DNA of 5,211 bases. It comes from Gammaproteobacteria bacterium UBA6173 (GTDB lineage Bacteria; Pseudomonadota; Gammaproteobacteria; Pseudomonadales; Pseudohongiellaceae). Positions within the stretch are counted from its first letter, which is position 1. Each line of letters starts with the position of its first letter. The translations under genes and the position numbers were made by a program. The notes below the pieces were generated by a model. It ran no database searches. It worked only from the letters and a program-made list of their open reading frames with translations, and was not told the origin of the DNA. Where the stretch lies: the NCBI GenBank assembly GCA_002422225.1, contig DITX01000160.1:1-5211 (forward strand). The letters are read 5' to 3'. Below, one piece after another: positions 1-5,211 of this stretch.

Positions 1-3000
1 CAGCATTCTCTATAAACGGTTGCACTGTCTGTACAACGCCATTGGCACACTTCACACCAAATGCATAAGCTGCGCTGTTTACATGGTCTATTGGCTCTAC
101 AAAACTCACTGCGCCACAGTTGGCGGTGTTGATGCCAGTCAGGTTGTCATAAGCAAAAGCGCCAGAGAATCGTTCGCCATTGCCAAGATCAAGTGAGATT
201 GAGGCATTATTGCGCATGCTGAATTTGTATCCTTCACGCTCAACAGCGGCCGCAAACCGCAGCAAATCCAGCGGAGCAGGTGCCAGTTCGATCGCTATGC
301 CATCGCTGACAATCATGCCTCTGCCATCAGCACGGATTCGAATGCCTTCCGGTACGGTGGCAGGCACAGATCGAACTGCGACTATAACGCCAGCATATGT
401 TTCGCCAGTCAGAATTATTGTTACAGCTCCTGTAGCTTGATTCACAATGATATTGGCATCATTGGCTTCAAGTGCCACGATGTTGGCGATCCTGCCGGAA
501 GCGTCAACCAACGTTGCAGTTGTCGGTGTGCGGAACAGATTCAGAATCAAGTCCATCACACTGACGCCATCGACTATCACATCATCTGGACGCACTACGT
601 TTTCACGCGTTGTTGCTGCCAGACGTTCTGCAGCATCTGGATCCAACTCGACGCCCTCGTCAGCCGCAGCGTTATTCACTGCCTGCGAAGCTTGCTGCTG
701 ACTGACAAGGACAGCAGGCGGAACCGTCAGTGTCGCCTGGAATACGGTCTCGAGCAGTTGATCATTCTGCGTTAACAACTGCTTGATGTCGTCGTCAGAT
801 AAGCTCAGGTCATTGCCCGATGCCTGCAAGGCTTGCTTGACCGCCACAGTAGAGATCTGTGTACTTACTTCACGAATCTGGTTGACCGTGTCTGCGCCGG
901 CTGCAATACCCAACCGGCTGTTTGCCTCAATAATACGGTTGGTAGTCTGGGCCAGCGCCGCCAGTTCATCGGCGTTCTGTACAGAAGAGGACAAGCTGCC
1001 TGCTGTTTGCATCAGAGCACTAGACGATTGTTTGACCAGATTCTGTTCGTCCGGGGTTAAAACCGTTCCGCTGCTGGAGGCTGAACTCGCCAGCGCATCC
1101 AGCACTGCTGCACTGTTACTGACGATAGACGTGGTTTCTATTGCCAGCTGCCGTTGAGACTCGGTGTCTGTGGTTGCTTGACCCACCTGACTCGAGACAC
1201 TGACAGCAGAGCTTGCACCTGATAGCGCACCCAATGCGGTGCTGGTATCTAACATACCTGAACTGACTCCACGAATGAGACTTTCCGCTGAAGACGCTGC
1301 CTGCTGGGTCATCTCACGAGCCTGAGCCACAATCTCGCTGGACACACTTCCACCCGAGGTTTGCTGCAATGCTTGTTGAACCTGCGAAGTAGAACCATTC
1401 AACTGAGCTGTTGCTTGTTGCACATCTTCTTGGGTAGGTGGTGGCAACGGTGCTTGCACAGTGACAGAAATGCTTGCTGTGCTTGTGAGTCCCTGGCTAT
1501 CAGTCGCCTCAAATACCAGCGAGTTCACACCATCAGGCAATAGCACGTCAGCAACCAGGCCTTCCGCAACAACTGTTCCATTGGCGGTCCAGCGCGCGCC
1601 AACAATGGCGCCATCACTGTCAGAGGCATTCGCAAATAAAGAGACAAGCTCTCCTGGTAGATTGTTACTATCCGCAACTGTCAATGCTCCACCCACGATA
1701 CTGACCACAGGTGCTTGTGCGGCCAGCACGGTGACTGTTGTGCTTGCACTTGCGCTGGCACCTAGGTTGTCGGTAACACGAACAGTGACTTCGGACTCAC
1801 CGTCTGGTAGAACAAGCGATGCTGAGGGGCCGCTGGCTACCACACTACCGCCAACAAGCCACTGAGTCAGCGCAACGGTGCCGTCACTGTCTTCAGACGT
1901 TGACAATAGTTGTACCAACTCACCTGGCTTGCCGTCAGTGTCAATCACTGTGCCGACAGTACTCGTGATCAGCACGGTAGGCGCAACATTTGGCATTGGA
2001 GAGACCACAGTGACAGTGATTTCTGTTGATGAACTGAATCCATCATTATCTGTCGCCCTGAATCCGACCATACTGACACCATCTGGTAAGTCGAGTGTTG
2101 CTTCAAGTCCACTCGCCACCACAACTTCATTTAGCAACCATTCGGAAGACTGAATATTGCCATTAGCATCTGTTGCTGTCGCAATCAGACTGACTGGCTC
2201 CCCCGGCAAGTTGTCGCTATCAACTACGGTGCGGCTTCCGCCCTCAATGCTGACGACCGGCAGGACCGGTGAACCTACGGTTAGGATGACAGAGCTTGTG
2301 CTGCTAGCCCCGGTGTTATCCGTGGCGCGGAAGCTGACTACTGTTGTGCCATCCGCAAGAGTTAGCTGCGCGTTGCTGCCTGTCGCAACTACCGATCCAT
2401 CAACAAGCCACTCGGTAGTAGAAATGCTGCCATCGGCATCGGTTGCTGTAGCAGTCAAACTGACAGTCTCACCAGCAAGGCCATTGCTGTCCGGAACGCT
2501 GCGATCACCACCAACAATGCTCACAATCGGTGGTAAGTTTGCAGCCCTGACAGTGATCAAAACACTAGTAATGCTCAGTGAGCCCGAGTTGTCCGTGGCG
2601 CGGAAACTGACCTCCGTAGCTCCGTCTGGTAAGAACAGTTGTGCGTCGAAACCGCTTGCGACTAACTCGCCATCAACCAGCCACTCCGCAGCGACAATTG
2701 TACCGTCGATGTCACTAGCAACAGCCGAGAGAGAAACAATTTCGCCAACAGCAGCATCCGTATCATCGATCTCGGAATTATTGATGATAATTTGCACTGC
2801 AGGTGAATCGTTAACGCCAATCAAGGTAATTACAATTGTGCCTGTTGTCCCATCAATAGAACTGAATGAAAAACTATCTATTACAGATACATCAGAGTTT
2901 AGTACCTGCAAGGCAGCATTATTGACACTGTATGTCCAGACACCTTCTGGGTTGATGCCGAAGATACCGTACAGACCAGCAACATTGGACTGCGCCACAA

Positions 3001-5211
3001 CCACTGGTTGGTTATCTACATCAGTCACAGTGATCTGGCCAGTGACAGCATCAATACCACTATCTTCCGCAATACTGCCGGTACTTACACCACCAAAGAC
3101 GGCCGGTTGATTCTCTGCACTGATAATATTAAATGTGACAGTATTGGGTGTCGGATCTGTATCCACTCCCCCGTTCTGTACGCCACCATCGTCTCTGACA
3201 ACAAAGGTGAAACTTGCAAAGTTAGAGCCCACTACAGGATTAACAGGATCAAACACCAATTTAGAAATATCTGCTGCGGAAATTACTGTTGCCGTCGTCA
3301 ACTCGTGCTCATCCAGCAGCAACTTTCCTGCCCCAGGAATTGAGAGAATTGTGACATCAAGCAGCAAATTCTGCGGGTCATCGTTGTTATCGCTGAATCC
3401 GAAACCATCAACATTGAATGTATATCTGCTGCCGAGAGGGATCTCAAAAATCTGGTCCGCACCTGACGGAGCCCTGTTTACAGGACCAGGTTCCTCAGCA
3501 CTGAAGTTCAGCGAATAAGGCCCTGTGACCTCATCCTGATTACCGATCACATACAGGATATAGTTGGCTGGACCGCTCATTTGATAACTGATGAGCTCAT
3601 TCGCTGCGCCAGGAAGGGACTCCACGAGTGTAAGGTTTGAGAAACTGCTGCCCTGCCATTTGGCAAACTGCAACGGATATCCCGCCTGCACCGTAGCGGT
3701 CACTGTCTGTCCCGCAGGCACTACAAAACTGTAGCCATCCAAATAACGGGCCATACCATCCTGAATGAGTGGCTCCAAGGCATCCGTGTCAGCTAATGCC
3801 CCCTGCACAGCTCCCTGTGGTAGCAGTCGAGTCGGACCAAACTGAGGGTTCGTCTGCACCTGATTCAAGTCTAATGCCGCACTGACTTCCAGCGTGTAAT
3901 TGCCAGCCGGTGGCGCCAGTCCATCGGCTTGCGAGCTGCTGGCAAATACCCAGTACTGACCAGCCGGTAATAGATACTCAGTGAAGACATTGCCAGGATT
4001 TACCCGACTGCCTAGCAACAAATTGTCATTACCTGCTGCGTAAATCCCCGTGAACGGCGCAAAACCATTATCGATCTGGGAGACACGGAACAGCGTAGTC
4101 TCGGTCAGATTCAACAAGTACCGATCACTCAAGCGCCCATCCCGGAAGCAGTCACTGGAGCGATTTAATGAACCGTTGACGCTCTCTCCCAGACTAATCG
4201 CCTGAACGTTGGTGCATGCCACTTCACTGCCAAGCACCGGTGTGAGACTCAGTGTGTAATTACCCCGATCGGCAGTGCCACCATTGTTGGGGCCTTGCTG
4301 CCCCAGCACGTTGATCTGGTAAGAACCAGCTTCGGTCAATGTCTGGGAGCTGGACTGACTGGCTACGCCCATAGTTGCGCCGACAAACACACCACTGCGG
4401 AATATACTCAATCGGGTGTTGAAATCACCAATCAGGCTCACTTGCAAAGGCGCTGTACCCGCAGGGATTACCAACTGATAACCATCGCGCCCCGGGTTAT
4501 TGGTCTGATTACCAAAGTCTGTTGTGTCCGTACAATCTCCTTCTGTGATAGCACCTTGGATCGTGGTTGAACCCGCAATTACAATACGAGTATCTCCAGC
4601 GACACAGCCACCGGTTTGCACTTGGGTCAGCGGCAGCGCCGAGCCGAGGTTCAGTGTGTAGTTGCCCTCAATAGCTTTGTCTAGCGCAGTGAAACGACTA
4701 CTCGCAAGTAGCCAGTAATCGCCTGGGGCAAGGTACATTTCGAGCTGTGTTGCATCATTGGTACCTAACCGACTACCTAGCAGTAGAGCAGCGTTTCCGA
4801 CTGGGGTGATACCTATCATCGGCGTAAAACCATCGGTTTGAACATCCGCCCTGAACAGCGTCGGCTCGCTGATGTTCAGTGCGTACAGATCACGCAGTCG
4901 ACCAGAGGCAAAGCAGTCAGTGCTGTTATCCAGCGCGCCGTTTACCTGGCCACCCAAGGCGATTGAGGGGATGCCCGTGGTACAGGCTGACGGCACACCA
5001 AACACCGGCGGCTCCATAAAGCGGATGGTGTAGGCGCCGGTTTCGGTCGGGTTATTGTTAGTGGTGAAAGGCGCGAAGCGGTGCCAGCCACTGGTCTGCG
5101 CTGTAACTGTGACACCGTGTTTGGTATTCGCATTGCCGTTGGAGGCGGATATAAACGCATTGCTGTTAAAACTGAGCAGCTGCGTAGCGATCTCTGACTC
5201 CAGCGTAACCA
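1..5211 (-). CDS. Giant multidomain secreted/surface protein (PPC, cadherin-like, VCBS, PKD modules), partial at both ends
   Basis: One minus-strand frame stays open across the whole window (1,736 codons, no stop), and its translation reads as known extracellular modules throughout, so coding is certain. Start and stop codons lie outside. Order: PPC-like beta-sandwich repeats (residues 1-571), cadherin-like domain (574-696), VCBS domain (697-802), five 85-residue PKD-like repeats (803-1251), an Ala/Ser/Gln-rich probable helical region (1257-1530), and an unrecognised beta-rich C-terminal region (1531-1736). There is no signal peptide, transmembrane segment or catalytic motif in this part. The family context (VCBS and cadherin-like modules in large bacterial exoproteins) suggests a surface adhesin or matrix protein of a Gram-negative bacterium; the exact role is inferred. 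All eight cysteines come in pairs 22-24 residues apart, which fits folding outside the cytoplasm. I see no frameshift. No symbol can be given; the name rests on domains only. Confidence 0.96.
2..619 (-). other. Unrecognised C-terminal beta-rich region (incomplete)
   Basis: Residues 1531-1736, continuing past the left edge. The first part (PDDVIVDGVSVMDLILNLF, 1541-1559) resembles a transition from helix to strand. After it come strands with small turns: VTIILTGETYAGVIVAV (1596-1612), the basic segment GIRIRADGRG (1622-1631), GIAIELAPAPLDLLRF (1637-1652) and GYKFSM (1661-1666). Two short segments look alike: LDLGNGERFSGAFAYDN (1674-1690) and FGVKCANGVVQTVQPFIEN (1717-1735), both strand, (G/A)NG turn, strand, aromatic, ending in Asn. 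C1698 and C1721 are a cysteine pair spaced like those of the PPC-like repeats. I cannot match it to a known family; a surface-exposed C-terminal or ligand-binding domain is a guess. Confidence 0.5.
620..1441 (-). other. Ala/Ser/Gln/Thr-rich probable helical region
   Basis: Residues 1257-1530, following a proline-rich hinge. Composition changes abruptly: Ala, Ser, Gln, Thr, Val and Leu dominate, aromatic residues almost vanish and there is no cysteine. Gln/Ala runs such as QVQQALQQT (1276-1284), QQAASSAESLI (1302-1312) and LAALAQTTNRIIEANS (1416-1431) have hydrophobic residues spaced 3-4 apart, as expected for amphipathic helices or a helical bundle. An L-[TSD]-[PSD]-D helix-start motif recurs at about 1384, 1470 and 1522, each preceded by a short Gly-containing loop. 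I do not recognise a named family. It could be a coiled-coil stalk, an oligomerisation bundle or a linker. Confidence 0.6.
1457..1711 (-). repeat. PKD-like unit E (last, at the edge of the helical region)
   Basis: Residues 1167-1251. It has SIVGG (1170-1174), LPGELVSL (1184-1191), SDSDG (1196-1200), RWTANG (1206-1211) in place of EWLVDG, LPDG (1224-1227) and EATDSQG (1234-1240). A proline-rich hinge (APLPPPT, 1253-1259) follows and ends the all-beta part of the protein. Confidence 0.82.
1727..1981 (-). repeat. PKD-like unit D
   Basis: Residues 1077-1161. It is more divergent: the GG turn is replaced by STVG, PGELVQLL (1095-1102) is followed by EDSDG (1106-1110), and the Trp motif is QWLVGG (1116-1121). 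It keeps LPDG (1134-1137) and VTDN (1145-1148). The linker to E is LAAQA. Confidence 0.82.
2006..2260 (-). repeat. PKD-like unit C
   Basis: Residues 984-1068. It has SIEGGSR (987-993), PGEPVSL (1002-1008), DANG at the calcium-loop position where the others have DxDG (1014-1017), EWLLNE (1023-1028) in place of EWLVDG, and FRATDND (1050-1056). The linker to D is the longest, VSPMPNVA. Confidence 0.83.
2276..2530 (-). repeat. PKD-like unit B
   Basis: Residues 894-978, the most canonical unit: SIVGGDR (897-903), GETVSLTATATDADG (913-927), EWLVDG (933-938), FRATDN (960-965). Its FRATDN segment is almost identical to that of unit A at the DNA level as well. The linker to C is GSPVL. Confidence 0.84.
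2549..2803 (-). repeat. PKD-like unit A
   Basis: Residues 803-887. Its start overlaps the VCBS closing motif (NDSP). It has an Ile/Asn-rich opening (I-I-I-N-N-S) where B, C and E carry a GG turn, then DIDG (833-836), EWLVDG (842-847) and FRATDN (869-874). The linker to B is RAANLP. Confidence 0.82.
2804..3121 (-). other. VCBS domain
   Basis: Residues 697-802. The pattern fits the VCBS family (named after Vibrio, Colwellia, Bradyrhizobium and Shewanella): F-G-G-V-S-T-G-S-I-A-E-D (705-716), a G-Q-I-T-V-T-D-V-D strand (724-732), Y-G-I-F-G-I-N-P-E-G-V-W-T-Y (747-760) matching the usual yGtf.id..G.WtY, a L-Q-V-L segment (767-770), D-S-F-S-F (778-782), and the closing T-G-T-I-V-I-T-L-I-G-V-N-D-S-P (789-803) matching the family's v.iti.GtNDaP. 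VCBS domains occur, often in long tandem arrays, in exported adhesins and biofilm proteins; here there is a single copy. Its closing NDSP leads straight into the first PKD-like repeat. Confidence 0.88.
3122..3490 (-). other. Bacterial cadherin-like domain
   Basis: Residues 574-696. The order of motifs is that of the cadherin-like/Ig-like domain common in large VCBS-type bacterial exoproteins: a Y-T-F-x-V-D-G-F-G-F-S-D opening (596-607), N-D-x-P-Q-N-L-L-L-x-V-x-I-x-S-I-P (609-625), G-A-G-K-L-L-L (626-632), the I-S-A-A-D-I-S-K-L-V-F-x-P block (643-655), then F-A-S-F-T-F-V-V-R-D-D-G-G (664-676), N-G-G-V-D-T-D-P-T-P-N-T-V-T-F-N (679-694). In this family the Asp-rich turns are thought to bind calcium and stiffen the chain. 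Here it links the PPC-like block to the VCBS domain. This is one of the most secure domain calls in the window. Confidence 0.85.
3497..3883 (-). repeat. PPC-like repeat R4 (B type, cysteine-free)
   Basis: Residues 443-571. The B-type core is recognisable: GAVQGAL-x-D (466-474), LDGYSFVVPAGQTV (490-503) aligning with DGYQLVIPAG of R2, a strand NYILYVIG (549-556), and a closing strand GPYSLNF (563-569) in place of GNYTLSL. Both cysteine positions of the other repeats are lost; the segment that would carry the second one (residues 474-489) is instead a run beginning DTDALEPLIQDG. This is the last PPC-like unit before a change of domain class. Assignment to PPC rests mostly on the match to R2. 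Confidence 0.55.
3884..4243 (-). repeat. PPC-like repeat R3 (A type)
   Basis: Residues 323-442, the clearest PPC-like unit. It shows I-x-LGESVNGSL (338-348), SSDCFRDGRLSDRYLLNL (351-368), TTLFRV (371-376), GIYAAG (388-393), LLLGSRVNPGN (397-407), YLLPAGQYWVFASS (412-425) and the closing strand GNYTLEV (436-442). C332 and C354 take the same places as C76 and C99 in R1. By eye, about half of the residues match R1, more than match the intervening R2, so a pair of repeats was probably duplicated together rather than single repeats one at a time. Confidence 0.74.
4244..4639 (-). repeat. PPC-like repeat R2 (B type)
   Basis: Residues 191-322. It has the same general layout as R1 (an early cysteine pair C202/C226, a I-x-GAIT-x-GDC motif in place of VNGSL...DC, and closing strand GNYTLSL at 316-322). 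It differs in the middle: DGYQLVIPAG (242-251) replaces D-x-YALN, and the LLLGSR and PPGxYW blocks of the A type are missing. R4 shares the DGY-x-[LF]-V-[IV]-PAG motif. An extra Asp/Thr/Asn-rich loop follows C226 (residues 227-241), which may be flexible. I read this as a second PPC subtype alternating with the first. Confidence 0.62.
4640..5005 (-). repeat. PPC-like repeat R1 (A type)
   Basis: Residues 69-190. The pattern is typical of bacterial pre-peptidase C-terminal (PPC) beta-sandwich domains: a first strand with a I-x-LGG-x-VNGALD motif (82-94), then DCF and GRL-x-D-x-YALN (98-112), TLFR (117-120), LLLGSRL (142-148), YLAPGDYWLLASS (159-171) and the closing strand GNYTLNL (182-188). C76 and C99 flank the first hairpin and probably form a disulfide. 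PPC domains usually sit at the ends of secreted enzymes or stacked in large exoproteins, where they act as non-catalytic structural or binding modules. R1 is strikingly similar to R3, two repeats further on, and much less like R2 next to it. Confidence 0.72.
5012..5211 (-). repeat. PPC-like repeat R0 (B type), C-terminal half only
   Basis: Residues 1-66 are the second half of a beta-sandwich repeat cut by the right edge. They align with the end of R2: both open with V-[TS]-L, carry an L-x-x-F/I-x-S core about ten residues later, pass through a Ser/Asn/Thr-rich stretch and close with an aromatic strand ending in the G-x-Y-T-[IL] motif (GAYTI at residues 58-62 here, GNYTL in R2). The match to R2 rather than R1 puts it in the B subtype. 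It has no cysteine in the visible half, as expected, because the pair sits in the first half of the other repeats. The assignment to the PPC fold is by pattern and is less sure than its homology to R2. Confidence 0.6.

Larger units (their letters stand above)
1457..2803 (-). repeat. Array of five tandem 85-residue PKD/K319L-like repeats
   Basis: Residues 803-1251 hold five units, A-E, each starting with P and ending with [TV]V. All are exactly 85 residues, with linkers of 6, 5, 8 and 5 residues. They align without a single gap: the conserved Trp is at unit position 41 in all five, an Asp at 14 and 31, and Asp or Asn at 33. The consensus is P-x-V-x-I..., G-E-x-V-x-L at about 20-25, D-x-[DN]-G at 31-34, W-L-V-x-G at 41-45, [LV]-x-L-[PA]-D-G at 56-61, and [FV]-[RE]-[AV]-T-D at 67-71. 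This is the PKD-like Ig fold common in bacterial exoproteins, which usually serves as a spacer or carbohydrate/protein contact surface. Counted by hand, units A and B share 45 of 85 residues. Confidence 0.85.

Noticed and set aside
577..1257. Eukaryotic polycystin-like (PKD/REJ) architecture, because PKD-like repeats are followed by a Ser/Ala/Leu helical region
   Set aside because: The PKD-like units here follow the bacterial K319L-like pattern and are preceded by VCBS and cadherin-like domains typical of bacterial exoproteins; I see no GPS or membrane motif to support the link.
180..2153. Several plus-strand open frames of 60-134 codons on the left half of the window
   Set aside because: They overlap one another in different frames, have no ribosome binding site I would trust and no recognisable motif, and all are antisense to the continuous minus-strand coding frame.
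1457..2803. Possible CRISPR array or non-coding tandem repeat, suggested by regular ~270-base spacing
   Set aside because: The period is 270-279 bases and the conservation is at protein level (85-residue units with a fixed Trp). The repeats are not short identical direct repeats with spacers.
2157..3110. A 317-codon open frame on the plus strand, opposite the VCBS and PKD-like region
   Set aside because: Its translation is low-complexity Ser/Thr/Val/Pro with no family motif, and it lies exactly antisense to clearly recognisable domains. Its length follows from the biased codon content of the repeats on the real strand.
3008..4570. Plus-strand open frames at 3008-3343, 3135-3518 and 4295-4570
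   Set aside because: Same reasoning: antisense to the cadherin-like, VCBS and PPC-like domains, mutually overlapping in part, with residue content that reads as noise (scattered Cys, Arg, His).
4942..5160. A 72-codon minus-strand frame near the right edge
   Set aside because: It is out of register with the long frame and overlaps it fully; its translation is Arg/Pro-rich, as expected of a shifted reading, while the main frame continues uninterrupted with PPC-like motifs.
1..5211. Promoters, terminators, tRNA or insertion-sequence ends inside the window
   Set aside because: The whole window is coding on the minus strand. I saw no terminator hairpin followed by a T run, no terminal inverted repeats and no tRNA-like fold that stood out from the repeat background.

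Overview
The window is one piece of a single very large protein-coding gene on the minus strand. Reading the reverse complement, the frame whose codons have low coordinates at 2, 5, 8 ... 5207 is open from edge to edge: 1,736 consecutive codons with no stop. Neither the start nor the stop codon lies in the window. I translated this frame completely by hand; residue numbers below count from the first full codon at the right edge (5209-5207 = residue 1) to the left edge (4-2 = residue 1736). I see no other gene, RNA gene, promoter, terminator or mobile element. The many short plus-strand open frames are antisense shadows.

The protein is a mosaic of extracellular modules. From N- to C-terminus (right to left): (i) about 570 residues of PPC-like (bacterial pre-peptidase C-terminal) beta-sandwich repeats, one cut by the edge and four complete, alternating between two subtypes; (ii) a bacterial cadherin-like domain (about 574-696); (iii) a VCBS domain (697-802); (iv) five tandem PKD/K319L-like Ig-fold repeats, each exactly 85 residues; (v) a long Ala/Ser/Gln/Thr-rich, probably helical segment (about 1257-1530); (vi) a C-terminal beta-rich region I do not recognise (about 1531-1736), which runs off the left edge.

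This make-up (VCBS, cadherin-like and PKD modules, acidic DxDG loops, few lysines, cysteines only in evenly spaced pairs) points to a secreted or surface-displayed protein of a Gram-negative bacterium. An adhesin-like or matrix protein is most likely. A free-living aquatic or marine gammaproteobacterium, with roughly balanced GC, would fit, but this is inference from domain content and base composition and no taxonomic marker is present.

No catalytic domain is visible. The beta modules would form an extended, possibly calcium-stiffened stalk, and the helical segment plus C-terminal region would form a distinct end. The signal peptide, the secretion or anchoring signal and any enzymatic domain would lie outside the window. 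The most notable points are the alternating two-type PPC module, the strict pairing of all eight cysteines, the gap-free 85-residue array, and the helical plus unrecognised C-terminal part.
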